Shown here: piece after piece, positions 49,064 to 57,664 of the stretch
How the letters are laid out: the number at the start of each line of letters is the position of its first letter
How positions within the stretch are numbered: the stretch's first letter is position 1
DNA from: an uncultured Olsenella sp.
GTDB taxonomy: Bacteria; Actinomycetota; Coriobacteriia; Coriobacteriales; Atopobiaceae
DNA: 64,000 nt
NCBI GenBank assembly: GCA_934660915.1
Contig: CAKUIF010000009.1
Coordinates: 21,667 to 85,666, forward strand
Direction of reading: 5' to 3'
Position numbers and translations under genes: made by a program
The notes under the pieces: model-generated
The model's database searches: none
Seen by the model: only the letters and a program-made list of their open reading frames with translations
What the model was told of the DNA's origin: nothing

Positions 49064-49318
49064 ATGGCACGCATCAAGCTCACGACCGCATGCAACCGCG
49101 GCGACCCGCGCGGGGTCTATGAGGCGCTGCGATACGACATGGCGAAGAAGCTCGAGGAGACCGACTCTGGCCGCGACTACGCCGCCATCGCGAAGTCCTT
49201 CATCGACGTCCAGGAGAAGCTCGACGAACTGGGCGAAACGGCGACCAAGGCGACGGAGCGCCACGCCTCCGCGCTCGCGCAGGCCCAGAGACGGCACCTG
49301 AAGGTGGTCAATGGCTAG
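49064..49318 (+). CDS. terS: Probable terminase small subunit
   Basis: 84 aa, directly upstream of and overlapping TerL by 8 bases. Mostly helical (VYEALRYDMAKKLEETDSGR, SFIDVQEKLDELGETATKAT). Position and size suit a small terminase; no clear HTH is visible, so the call rests mainly on context. Confidence 0.5.
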   Translation: MARIKLTTACNRGDPRGVYEALRYDMAKKLEETDSGRDYAAIAKSFIDVQEKLDELGETATKATERHASALAQAQRRHLKVVNG

Positions 49319-50764
49319 GCTCGGCAACCAGAGCCCCACGTTCGAGGTCGTGGGCGATTACGCCCGAACGGACGGCCCGGAGATAGTCTCGACGCTCGCG
49401 GCCTACGGGTTCGAGTTCGACGAGGCGCAGACCCACCAGCTCGAGCTCTACGCGGCCAAGGACGCCACCGGCGCCCCGGCGGCCATGACCATCGGCCTCT
49501 CGGAACCGCGCCAGAACGGCAAGAGCCACGGGGCGCGCTGGTGGTCGGTGTGGTGCGCGGCCATCTGCGGCATGCAGGTGGTCTACTCCGCGCACAACGG
49601 CGACGTGGTCGCCGAGTTCTTCAAGCTGCTCGACCTCGTATTCACCAACGAGGACAACTACCCCGACTTCCACGCCATGCTCGACGGCGAGCCGTACAGG
49701 CAGCCAGGCAGGAGATACGTTTCACCAGCGGCGGGCGCATCCGCTTCTCGACGCGAACCAACAGCAAGTCGCGCGGCGGCACCTGCTCCATGATCGTCAT
49801 CGACGAGGCGCAGGAGCTCACCGACGCGCAGCTGAACGCGCTTTTGCCCACCACGGCCGCGAGCCCGGACGGCGTGCCGCAGATCATCTACATCGGCACC
49901 CCTCCCGACCCGACGTGCGTCGGCACGGTCTTCCGCCGTCTCCATGACGAGGCGCACGGGAACCCGGCGCCGGACACGTGGTGGATGGAATGGGCCGTCG
50001 ACGAGCTGCCCAAGGAAGACGCCGACCTGGACGAGCTGATGGAGCTGGCTTACGCGACGAACCCGGCGCTCGGCACGCGCATCAACGAGCGCACCGTCCG
50101 CAACGAGGCCCGCACGATGAGCCTGGACGGCCTCGCCCGCGAGCGCTTCGGCTGGTGGAAGCCCGGCGGCGCGCAGGCGCCCCCGCTCATTGACCCCGCC
50201 AAGTGGGGAGAGTGCCTGGTGGCCGACGAGGACGCCATGCGAGACGGAATCAAGGCCTTCGGCGTGAAGTTCTCGCCCGACGGGCAGACCGCCGCGCTCA
50301 GCGTGGCCCTGGCCCGGAAGGGCGGGGCGTCCTACGTCGAGCTGATAGAGGTCTCCGGCACCTCGCGCGGCACCGACGGGCTGTCCGACTGGCTGCTCGC
50401 CCGCGCCGGGACCACGGCGGCGCTGGCCATCGACGGCAAGAGCGGGACGGCGCCCCTCGTCAAGCGTCTCCTCGACCGCGGCTACCCGAGGCGCGCGCTC
50501 GTGGAGTGCTCCCCGGCGGACGCGCAGGCGTCGGTGGCGATGCTGCTCGACGAGGTCAACGCGGGCACCGTCAGCCACATCGCATCGCCGGCGCTCGACG
50601 AGAGCGCGACGAGATCCATCAAGCGAAAGATAGGGAGCAACGGCGGCTTCGGCTTCGGCGACGGCCCCGACTCCATCTCGTGCCCGGTCGAGAGCGCGGC
50701 GCTGGCCTTGTGGGCCGCCCGCACGACCAAGCGCGACCCGAAGAGAAAGCAGAGGGCCTGGTAG
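49311..50764 (+). pseudogene. terL: Terminase large subunit, disrupted by a -1 frameshift
   Basis: ATP-driven DNA packaging motor and nuclease. The first frame (49311 on) has the ATPase Walker A LSEPRQNGKSHG near residue 63-74. The second frame (from about 49705) continues RFTSGGRIRFSTRTNSKSRG with Walker B MIVIDEAQE, then the RNase H-like nuclease half ending RDPKRKQRAW. The switch at about 49700-49712 lies in a repetitive CAGGCAGCCAGGCAGG stretch with no slippery heptamer. A one-base deletion or assembly error is likely. The joined protein would be about 480 aa, normal for TerL. Confidence 0.85.
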
Positions 50765-52215
50765 TGCGCAAGGAGATACCATCCGAAATCGCGTCGGCTT
50801 CGGGCCTCAGGCCCGAGGACGCCCAGGCCGTGCGAGCACTCTGCGTGACCTACCGCACGAAGCTCGCGCGCAATTATTTGCGCATGGGCTATTACCTGAT
50901 GCACAGGCGCCCCAAGGAGCTGGGCATCTCCGTGCCGCCGCACCTCCGCAACCTCGAGCAGGTGGTGGGCTGGCCCGCGAAGGCCGTGGACTCGCTCGCC
51001 AACCGCTCGCAGTTCGACGGCTTCGTGACCTCCGACGAGGACGCGACCAACGAGCTCTCGCGCATCGTGTCGGCGAACTCCATGAAGCGCCTGTATCGGC
51101 AGTCTGTGAAGAGCGAGCTGCAGTGCTGCTGCGCCTTCCTGACCGTCACGGCTGGCGCCGAGGGCGAGCCGCCAGTGATCGTGTCCGCGCACCCCGCCAC
51201 CGCCGCTGCCGCCATATGGGACGACCACATGCGCCGCATCGAGGCTGGCATGGTCGTGGTAGACCGCGACCGCAGGCCGCGCCACGGCGATGAGCCGACG
51301 TGGGTGGACGTGTTCACCGACGATGCCGTCATCCGCATCAGGCGCGACGGAACCACGCGCAACTGGGCGGCTGAGTACGTCTGGCACTCCATGGGCCGCC
51401 CGCTCATGGTGCCCATGGCCCACGAGGCCACGCTCGTGCGCCCCTTCGGCAAGTCGCGCATCACGCGCTCGGTGATGAACATCACGGACAACGCCATGCG
51501 TGCCTCCGTGCGCTCCGAGATCTCTGCCGAGTTCTTCACGAGCCCGCAGAAGTACCTGATGGGCGCCGACGGCGACGTCCTTGGCGACATGAGCAAATGG
51601 GACGCCTACATCGGCAACATCTTCGCGGTCTCCAAGGACGCCGACGGCGACGTCCCCTCGTTCGGGCAGCTCGCCCAAGGGAGCATGCAGCCGCACATCG
51701 ACTACATGCGCTCGCTCGCCGCCCGTTTCTCCGGCGAGACGAACGTCCCGCTCTCAGAGCTGGGCGTCGTGACGGACAACCCCAGCTCCGCCGAGGCCAT
51801 ATACGCTGCCAAGGAGGCGCTCGTCATCGACGCGCAGAACCTCAACGCCGACAACGGCGAGGCCCTGCGCGACGTGGCCCTCATGGCCCTCGCCGTCTCG
51901 CGCGGCACCGACTACGCGACCGTCGAGGCCCAGCGCTTGGCCGTCCAGGCGAAGTTCAAGAACCCCGCCATGCCATCCGTTGTCAGCCAGTCCGACGCGA
52001 TGGTCAAGATGATCAGCGTGCTTCCGTGGCTCGCGGAGTCCGACGTGGCCTTGGAGGAGCTGGGCTTCTCCGACGACCAGATCCAGCGCCTGCGTAGCGA
52101 CCGCGCCAAGGCCGAAAGCCGCGCGCTCGTGCAGGCGGCCGCGCAGCTCCCGGCGGCGCAGTCGGCGGCGACGGAGGCCGCGCAGGGCGTGCCGCCCGTG
52201 ATGGCCGGTGCTTAG
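50764..52215 (+). CDS. Portal protein (SPP1 gp6-like)
   Basis: 483 aa. GTG start sharing one base with the TerL stop. Forms the dodecameric ring through which DNA enters the head. Fits the SPP1-type portal family: NYLRMGYYLMHRRPKELGIS near 30-50, RPLMVPMAHEATLVRPFGKS, and TNVPLSELGVVTDNPSSAEA with conserved asparagine and serine residues. Ala/Gln-rich C-terminus. Overlaps the MuF gene by 8 bases. Confidence 0.88.
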   Translation: MRKEIPSEIASASGLRPEDAQAVRALCVTYRTKLARNYLRMGYYLMHRRPKELGISVPPHLRNLEQVVGWPAKAVDSLANRSQFDGFVTSDEDATNELSRIVSANSMKRLYRQSVKSELQCCCAFLTVTAGAEGEPPVIVSAHPATAAAAIWDDHMRRIEAGMVVVDRDRRPRHGDEPTWVDVFTDDAVIRIRRDGTTRNWAAEYVWHSMGRPLMVPMAHEATLVRPFGKSRITRSVMNITDNAMRASVRSEISAEFFTSPQKYLMGADGDVLGDMSKWDAYIGNIFAVSKDADGDVPSFGQLAQGSMQPHIDYMRSLAARFSGETNVPLSELGVVTDNPSSAEAIYAAKEALVIDAQNLNADNGEALRDVALMALAVSRGTDYATVEAQRLAVQAKFKNPAMPSVVSQSDAMVKMISVLPWLAESDVALEELGFSDDQIQRLRSDRAKAESRALVQAAAQLPAAQSAATEAAQGVPPVMAGA

Positions 52216-53446
52216 CCGCGAGGCTTTCGACCGCTACAGCCGCCAAGTGGGCAACCTCGCCGACGGCGCGGACGAGTACGTCCGGCGCATGGTCTCCGCC
52301 TACCTCAGCCAGCACCCTGACGCGAGCGTGGCGGAGTGCCGCGATTTCGCGTGGCAGGTAATGCTCGAGGCCGTCCAGATCTACGGAGACGCATCGGCTA
52401 CCGCTGCTGCCGACTACTACGACTCGGTCATGAGCGCGGCGGGGACCGGCGCAAAGCCCGCCCTGCTGCACTCCGGAGTGGATGAAGACCAGGCTGAGAA
52501 GGTCGCCCGCTACCAGGCCGGCAAGCTCGTCAAGGGGGACCAGCTCGGGCTCGCCCGCGAGTGCGCTGCCTACGCCTCAGACGCCACGAGGCAGGCGGCC
52601 AACCGGACGATGCTGGGCAACGCCCTGCGCGACGAGGGGCGCGGCGTGAGGTACGCCCGCGTCCCGACCGGGGCGGAGACGTGCACGTTCTGCCGGATGC
52701 TCTCCTCACGCGGCTTCGTCTACAGGTCTAAGGAGTCCGCGAAGCTCTTCGGCCACAACCACCGCGGGTGCAACTGCGAGATCGCCGTGTCCACCGACGC
52801 CGAAGGCCTGGAGGGCTACGACCCGGACCGAGAGTTCGACATCTGGCGGAGGTATGAGGAGATAGACGCCGACACGAGCCTGACGAGAGAAGAGAACGAG
52901 GCGGCGAAGCGGACGGTGCTCAACCTCGTAGCCGCAAAGTCAAATCCCTCGACGGGCTATAGGGCTGGCAACCTTGACCTATCCGACCTGGCCCCCGGCG
53001 AGCTGACGAGGATGCAGAGGAAGAACCCGCTTGAATGGGAGAGCTACGTCCAATTATCCAGGCTGGGGTATGAGCAGAAGCTCCTTCACGAGCAGGGGAA
53101 CGCGTCGGCGAACATCGACATCTCGCTTCATCTAGATGGCGAATGGCATTACTGGGACATGAAGACCATCGAGGGTGGCACGCATGCCTTAAAGAAACGA
53201 ATGACCGAATGTTACTCAAAATGGGTGCGTCTATCCGAAGACGGAGCGAAGCTGCCGTCTGGAATCAGCGGAGAACTTCTAGATAGTCCTAGAGCGGTTG
53301 TAGACAATCGGTTCAGCAAGATGACAGACGAGGACGCCAGAAGCCAAATCTCGAGCTCAATGACCTATCTTTCGGCAAAAGGGCCGTTCAGGTTTGCCCA
53401 AACGATCCTGATTCTTAAAGATGGATCAACCGAAGTCATCGCATAA
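52208..53446 (+). CDS. MuF-type minor head protein with C-terminal PD-(D/E)XK-like toxin domain
   Basis: 412 aa. Residues 1-245 resemble minor capsid proteins of the MuF/VG15 kind, with the Cys/His cluster ETCTFC and NHRGCNCEI near 157-192. Residues 245-412 are extra. E278, D304 and the D317-M-K319 triplet (YWDMKT) have the order of a PD-(D/E)XK nuclease, as in CdiA-type tRNA nuclease toxins. DNA from about 52930 to the stop is visibly poorer in G+C than the rest of the gene, pointing to domain acquisition. Phage MuF-toxin fusions are a known class. No immunity gene is obvious downstream; a tRNA-Leu gene follows instead. Confidence 0.8.
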   Translation: MLSREAFDRYSRQVGNLADGADEYVRRMVSAYLSQHPDASVAECRDFAWQVMLEAVQIYGDASATAAADYYDSVMSAAGTGAKPALLHSGVDEDQAEKVARYQAGKLVKGDQLGLARECAAYASDATRQAANRTMLGNALRDEGRGVRYARVPTGAETCTFCRMLSSRGFVYRSKESAKLFGHNHRGCNCEIAVSTDAEGLEGYDPDREFDIWRRYEEIDADTSLTREENEAAKRTVLNLVAAKSNPSTGYRAGNLDLSDLAPGELTRMQRKNPLEWESYVQLSRLGYEQKLLHEQGNASANIDISLHLDGEWHYWDMKTIEGGTHALKKRMTECYSKWVRLSEDGAKLPSGISGELLDSPRAVVDNRFSKMTDEDARSQISSSMTYLSAKGPFRFAQTILILKDGSTEVIA

Positions 53447-53451
53447 AAAAG

Positions 53452-53492
53452 ATGGTTCCAAACCCCAGACCGAGCCCAGGGCGGAACCATCA
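53452..53492. repeat. Inverted repeat after the MuF-toxin gene
   Basis: GATGGTTCC and GGAACCATC perfect 9-base arms flank about 23 bases, with no T-run. May stabilise the mRNA end or help process the tRNA. Confidence 0.5.
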
Positions 53493-53515
53493 AGCAACCG
53501 CATCATACCACGCAT

Positions 53516-53600
53516 CGGGGCGTGGCGGAATGGCAGACGCGCGTGCCTCAGGAGCACGTGGGCATCGCCCGTGCGGGTTCGAGTCCCGCCGCCCCGACCA
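53516..53600 (+). tRNA. Phage-encoded tRNA-Leu (CAG)
   Basis: 85-nt type II cloverleaf: acceptor CGGGGCG/CGCCCCG, D arm GCG/CGC, anticodon stem CGTGC/GCACG with loop CTCAGGA (anticodon CAG), long variable arm GGGC-ATC-GCCC, T arm GCGGG/CCCGC, discriminator A and encoded CCA. It sits in the middle of the late gene block, between the MuF-toxin and scaffold genes, and has its own terminator. Confidence 0.95.
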
Positions 53601-53610
53601 GCCGAATCAA

Positions 53611-53630
53611 GCCCCGTCCGGGGCTTTTTT
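53611..53630 (+). terminator. Terminator after tRNA-Leu
   Basis: GCCCCG-TC-CGGGGC stem followed by six T residues, inside the late block. It should reduce read-through into the scaffold and capsid genes unless antitermination occurs. Confidence 0.85.
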
Positions 53631-53736
53631 CATATACGCCCGCCACGGGCGGCAACCGTGGCACCCCACCGCGCCTGCCGGGTCAAGCAGGCTCGCACAC
53701 GCCCGAGCGGGCGGGAACCTACCGAAAGGAAACGAA

Positions 53737-54204
53737 ATGGCAGACGGAAAGACGGAGTTCGAGCCCATCACCTCGCAAGAGCAGTTCGACCAGGCCATCA
53801 AGAGCCGCATCGAGCGTGCCCAGGCAAAGGCCGCCGAGAAGTTCGCCGACTACGACGAGCTGAAGGCCAAGGCCGCGAAGTTCGACGAGGCCGAGGCCGC
53901 GCAGATGAGCGACCTCGAGAAGGCAAGGAAGGAGGTCGAGGAGCTGAAGGCCGCAGCCGCGAAGCGCGACGAGGCCGACCGCGCGCGCGACCTCAGGGCC
54001 AAGGTCTCCAAGGCAACCGGCGTCCCCGCCGAGCTCATCAGCGGCGCCGACGAGGAGTCCATGACCGCCTTCGCCAAGTCCGTCGCGGAGTTCGCCAAGA
54101 AGCCGAGCGCCCCGGCCCTCAAGGAGTCCGGCAAGCATGCCGAGACGAAGCCCGAGGACTCCGGCTTCCGAGAGATCGCCCGCATGCTCGCGGGCGAGAA
54201 CTAA
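53737..54204 (+). CDS. Capsid scaffolding protein
   Basis: 155 aa from the ATG at 53737 (GAAAGGAAAC upstream); the longer frame runs through the tRNA and is not coding. A long Ala/Glu/Lys-rich coiled coil (SRIERAQAKAAEKFADYDEL to about residue 85) and a short C-terminal end are typical of scaffolds of the DUF4355 kind, placed immediately before the major capsid gene. Lost from the mature head. Confidence 0.82.
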   Translation: MADGKTEFEPITSQEQFDQAIKSRIERAQAKAAEKFADYDELKAKAAKFDEAEAAQMSDLEKARKEVEELKAAAAKRDEADRARDLRAKVSKATGVPAELISGADEESMTAFAKSVAEFAKKPSAPALKESGKHAETKPEDSGFREIARMLAGEN

Positions 54205-54222
54205 CCATCGAAAGGATTGAGA

Positions 54223-55107
54223 ATGGCACTCACCACCAAGAAGATCGTCCTGCCCAAGGACGTGGCCGTCGGCATCGTCAACAAGGCGTCCGACACCTCC
54301 ACCATCGCTGCGCTCTCCCCGAGCACGCCGATGCTCTTCCGCGACCAGGAGTACATGGTCTTCAGCCCGACCGCCGAGGCCGAGGTCGTGGAGGAGGGCG
54401 CGCAGAAGGGCGCCTACGAGGTCTCCACCACGCCCGTCACCGCCAAGCGCGTGAAGCTCCAGACCACCACCCGCGTCACCTCCGAGCTCGAGTGGGCCGA
54501 CGAGGACAACCGCGCCCAGATCATCGAGTCCATCGTCGCCGACCAGGCCGCGGCCTTCGCCCGCGCCCTCGACTACGTGCTCTACCACGCCATCAACCCC
54601 AAGTCCGGCGAGGCCCTGGGCGACGGCTACACGGCACTCTCCGGCACCGCCACGCAGGTCACCTCCACCGGCGACGCCGTGGAGGACATCGACGCCATCG
54701 TGGACGCCATCGCCGCCACCTACGACGTCAACGGCATCGCCCTGTCCAAGACCTTCGCCGCCCAGCTGCGCAAGGTCCGCGTGCCGTCCACCGGCCTTCG
54801 CCTGTACCCCGAGATCCCGCTGAACCTCAAGCCGGGCACCGTCGAGGGCATCGCCGCCGCCACCTCCGGCACCGTCTCCGGCGCCCTCGCCAAGACCGCG
54901 ACCAAGGTCCTCGCCTTCGCCGGCGACTTCTCCGTCATCAAGTGGGGCCTCGTGCGCGACATGACCGCCCAGATCATCCCCTACGGCGACCCCGACGGCG
55001 CCGGAGACCTCCAGCGCACCAACCAGATCGCCTACCGCACCGAGGGCGTCTACGGCTACGCCGTGCTCGACCCCAAGGCCATCGCCTGCCTCAAGGCGGC
55101 CAAGTAA
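54223..55107 (+). CDS. Major capsid protein (HK97 fold)
   Basis: 294 aa from the ATG at 54223 (GAAAGGA upstream). It has an N-terminal arm, the E-loop/P-domain-like KIVLPKDVAVGIVNKASDTS, and strands EYMVFSPTAEAEVVEEGAQK and VKLQTTTRVTSELEWADEDN. The helix region is IIESIVADQAAAFARALDYV. Length and order match HK97-type capsids of actinophages. Its stop overlaps the start of the next gene. Confidence 0.88.
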   Translation: MALTTKKIVLPKDVAVGIVNKASDTSTIAALSPSTPMLFRDQEYMVFSPTAEAEVVEEGAQKGAYEVSTTPVTAKRVKLQTTTRVTSELEWADEDNRAQIIESIVADQAAAFARALDYVLYHAINPKSGEALGDGYTALSGTATQVTSTGDAVEDIDAIVDAIAATYDVNGIALSKTFAAQLRKVRVPSTGLRLYPEIPLNLKPGTVEGIAAATSGTVSGALAKTATKVLAFAGDFSVIKWGLVRDMTAQIIPYGDPDGAGDLQRTNQIAYRTEGVYGYAVLDPKAIACLKAAK

Positions 55108-55313
55108 TGGGCGCCTTCGACAAGACGCTCGTGCCCGGCGCGGGCGCGTCCTCCTCGGTCTTCGACCAGCCGGTGAAGTTCGCCGGCACCTCCAAGGTGG
55201 CCTCCGCCGACGCCGCCGCTGCCGCCGGCGCCGCCCCGACCAAGGCCGAGTTCGACGCCGTCGTCAAGCTCGTGAACGAGCTGAAGAAGACCCTGAACTC
55301 CATGCTCTCCTAG
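55107..55313 (+). CDS. Small head protein (head fibre or decoration-like)
   Basis: 68 aa, ATG overlapping the capsid stop. An Ala-rich middle and a C-terminal coiled coil (AEFDAVVKLVNELKKTLNSM). Position after the capsid gene suggests a head-decoration or fibre trimerisation role; no family assigned. Confidence 0.6.
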   Translation: MGAFDKTLVPGAGASSSVFDQPVKFAGTSKVASADAAAAAGAAPTKAEFDAVVKLVNELKKTLNSMLS

Positions 55314-55324
55314 GAGGTGTGCGC

Positions 55325-55723
55325 ATGGCCGCGAATCTTAACGTCACGCTCGAGGAGTACGCGGCCCGCTACGGCGCGCCGCCCGACCCCGAGCGCGTCT
55401 CCGCGCTGCTCTCGGACGCCTGCGACATGCTGCTCACGGCCTACGAGGGGCGCTTCGGCTGCTACGTCGGCGGCGCCCACCCGGCGTTCGACCGAGGCTA
55501 CAAGGCCGTGGCCTGCGCCGTCGTGAGCCGCGCCGTGAGCGTGCCGGACGCCTTCGCCGGGGCCACGCAGTACAGCCAGACGGCGGGCAGCTACAACGCC
55601 TCCGTGACCTTCGCCAACCCCACAGCCGACCTCTGGCTCGGAAAGTCCGACCTGAGGCGGCTCGGGCTGGCGGGCATGCGCATCGGCACAATCGCCCCGA
55701 TGGTCGGCGATGACCATGCTTAG
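55325..55723 (+). CDS. Head-tail connector (gp6-like)
   Basis: 132 aa from the ATG at 55325, GGAGG 7 bases before. NVTLEEYAARYG and RVSALLSDACDMLLTAYEGR with a mostly helical N-terminal half resemble HK97 gp6-type connectors, which join the portal ring to the neck. Confidence 0.68.
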   Translation: MAANLNVTLEEYAARYGAPPDPERVSALLSDACDMLLTAYEGRFGCYVGGAHPAFDRGYKAVACAVVSRAVSVPDAFAGATQYSQTAGSYNASVTFANPTADLWLGKSDLRRLGLAGMRIGTIAPMVGDDHA

Positions 55724-56054
55724 CCTCATCCCCACCGAGGCCGTCGCCGTCATCCGCCCCACGGTGGAGCGCGACGACCTCGGCGAGCCGACGCTCGGCG
55801 AGCCGACGCGCGAGGAGGTGCGCTGCGTCGTGTGCCCGGGGGCGACCTCGGACATGGACGCGACGCGCCCCGAGGGCGTCACCGTGGCCTACACGCTGCA
55901 CTTCCCGAAGACATACGCCGGGAGCCTGCGCGGCTGCTCGGTCGAGGTGCGCGGCGCCCGCTACGACGTGGTGGGCGACCCGCAGCGCACGACCGGCGCC
56001 GCCACTCCCGGCCCCTGGAACCTGGCCGTGGAGGTGACCCGCGCGGATGGCTAA
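55710..56054 (+). CDS. Head closure/stopper protein
   Basis: 114 aa, overlapping its neighbours. A beta-rich small barrel (AVAVIRPTVERDDLGEPTLG; ARYDVVGDPQRTTGA) fits SPP1 gp16-type stoppers between connector and tail. Family inferred mainly from position. Confidence 0.62.
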   Translation: MTMLSLIPTEAVAVIRPTVERDDLGEPTLGEPTREEVRCVVCPGATSDMDATRPEGVTVAYTLHFPKTYAGSLRGCSVEVRGARYDVVGDPQRTTGAATPGPWNLAVEVTRADG

Positions 56055-56343
56055 CAGCGTCAAGTTCGGCAAGTTCAAGTGGAACCGACCAGGCTACGCG
56101 CAGCTGATGGACTCCGCGCCGGTCCAGGCAGTCATCAGCCGCAAGGCGAGCGCCGTCAAGGCGTCCGCGGACGCCGCCGTTGCCGCCTCCTACCCCAAGG
56201 CCAAGGGTGCCGCTCACGCCATGAGCGACTTCCAGGGCAAGCTCGCTCGCGGCAAGGTGATTCGCACGAACAACTTCGCCGCCAGCTATGGCGAGGCCAA
56301 GCAAAAGACGCTCAGCAAGTCGCTGGGCGCGGCGAACGGATAG
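56047..56343 (+). CDS. Small neck/tail-joining protein
   Basis: 98 aa, basic. RKASAVKASADAAVAASYPK and MSDFQGKLARGKVIRTN are suggestive of short HK97 gp10-like minor proteins. Overlaps the previous gene by 8 bases. Function by position only. Confidence 0.58.
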   Translation: MANSVKFGKFKWNRPGYAQLMDSAPVQAVISRKASAVKASADAAVAASYPKAKGAAHAMSDFQGKLARGKVIRTNNFAASYGEAKQKTLSKSLGAANG

Positions 56344-56353
56344 GGGAGAGCGC

Positions 56354-56698
56354 ATGGACGTAGAGGCAGTTGTGGCCAGAAGGCTCTCCGAGGCCGTCGG
56401 CGTGCCTGGGCGCGTGGAGGTCACCGAGAACACGCCGGAGCGCTTCATAAGCGTCGAGAGGCTGGGCGGGGGAGGCTCCATGTTCGAGCCCGTCCAGCTC
56501 GCCGTCGACTGCTGGGCCGGGAAGAAGCAGCGCAAGGCCGCGCAGGCCCTCTTCGAGAAGGTGAAGGCCGCCGTCTACGACCTCGACGAGGAGCCGAACA
56601 TCTTCCACCCCGAGGTCATGAACTGCTACCGGCAGAACGACCCGGACACGGGCCGATCGAGATACATCGTGCAGGCCCAGCTGTGGGTCTGCGAGTAG
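56354..56698 (+). CDS. Tail terminator/completion protein
   Basis: 114 aa from the ATG at 56354 with GGGGAG upstream. VVARRLSEAVGVPGRVEVTE and VQLAVDCWAGKKQRKAAQAL followed by RYIVQAQLWVCE match the alpha/beta fold of tail terminators, which sit just before the tube gene. Confidence 0.68.
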   Translation: MDVEAVVARRLSEAVGVPGRVEVTENTPERFISVERLGGGGSMFEPVQLAVDCWAGKKQRKAAQALFEKVKAAVYDLDEEPNIFHPEVMNCYRQNDPDTGRSRYIVQAQLWVCE

Positions 56699-56717
56699 AC
56701 AAGGAAGGGGCCTGCTA

Positions 56718-57293
56718 ATGGCTGAATCCAACACCAACAACCAGGCGAACGTAAGCTCCGCCAAGGGCGTCAAGGGCGGGTACATCTTCTCCGCCCCTGT
56801 GGGAACGTCGCTGCCGACCGACATCAAGACCCAGCTCGACCCGGCCTTCAAGTGCCTCGGCTTCATCAGCGAGGACGGATACGTCGAGAGTATCAACGAG
56901 GACGACGACGACATCAACGACATGAACGGCGACGTCATGGACTCCACCAACTCAAAGCGCGTGGAGTCCGCCCAGCTCACCTTCGCCGAGATCAAGGCCT
57001 CCACGCTGAAGCGCCAGTACGGCGAGAAGAACGTCACCGACGAGAACGGCCTCATCGCCGTGAAGCACAACGCCGACTCCCACGACGTCTTCGCCTACGT
57101 GCTCGAGCTCGTCCTCAAGAACGGCCGCCGCTGGCGCAAGGTCGTGCCCAAGGGCAAGTCCTCCGAGCTCGACAGCCTCACCATCGCGAGCTCCGAGCTG
57201 TGCCAGCGCGCTCTGACCATGAAGTACCTCACCGACGAGCAGGGAAACACCTGCTACGACTACTACGAGTCCACGGAGACCCAGGCCGCCTAG
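56718..57293 (+). CDS. Major tail tube protein
   Basis: 191 aa. KGGYIFSAPVGTSLPTDIKT, KCLGFISEDGYVESINEDDD and a C-terminal half with RRWRKVVPKGKSSELDS resemble siphovirus tube subunits. It is highly placed before the chaperone pair and tape measure. Confidence 0.85.
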   Translation: MAESNTNNQANVSSAKGVKGGYIFSAPVGTSLPTDIKTQLDPAFKCLGFISEDGYVESINEDDDDINDMNGDVMDSTNSKRVESAQLTFAEIKASTLKRQYGEKNVTDENGLIAVKHNADSHDVFAYVLELVLKNGRRWRKVVPKGKSSELDSLTIASSELCQRALTMKYLTDEQGNTCYDYYESTETQAA

Positions 57294-57370
57294 GCTACCC
57301 GATGCGGCGCGGGGCGACACAGCCCCGCGCCCTTTTTAAGCAAATGAAATGACAGTAAGGAGTGGCGCTG

Positions 57371-57664
57371 ATGGCCGAAAAGAAGAAGCACGAGATCGTC
57401 GAGTTCGAGTTCCGAGGCCAGAAGTTCGAGGCCGACAAGACCGCCTTCGGCTCGCTGAAGGTGCAGACCGCGATCAACCTCGGAGACAAGGACCCCAAGG
57501 CCGCCAACGAGGCCATGGACCTCATCTGCTGCGGCCACCTGGTCGATTACATCGACCGCGTCCCCGACGCCGACGGCAACGCCCCCGACGAGCTGGGCTG
57601 CTCCGCCGAGGACTGGGGCGCCTTCACCAAGGCCATGGGAGAGGCCGTCGCGGCAAAAAACTAA
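57371..57664 (+). CDS. Tail assembly chaperone, short form (gpG-like)
   Basis: 97 aa from the ATG at 57371 (AAGGAG 8 bases before). Prevents tail tube and tape measure aggregation. Ends EAVAAKN, where the codons GCA AAA AAC TAA contain the slippery site that produces the longer form. Confidence 0.88.
   Translation: MAEKKKHEIVEFEFRGQKFEADKTAFGSLKVQTAINLGDKDPKAANEAMDLICCGHLVDYIDRVPDADGNAPDELGCSAEDWGAFTKAMGEAVAAKN

Noticed and set aside
49690..49730. Programmed frameshift in terL
   Set aside because: No X XXY YYZ heptamer, stop-codon pause or hairpin at the switch; a deletion or sequencing error is simpler.
53516..53600. tRNA-Leu as a relic attachment site for Int2
   Set aside because: The tRNA is complete and has its own terminator, no partial duplicate was found near Int2, and it lies in conserved late genes; kept only as a weak alternative.
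53421..55313. 630-codon plus-strand frame across the tRNA, scaffold and capsid
   Set aside because: Arg/Gly-rich shadow of the scaffold and capsid genes. Only its last 68 codons (55107-55313) are a real gene.
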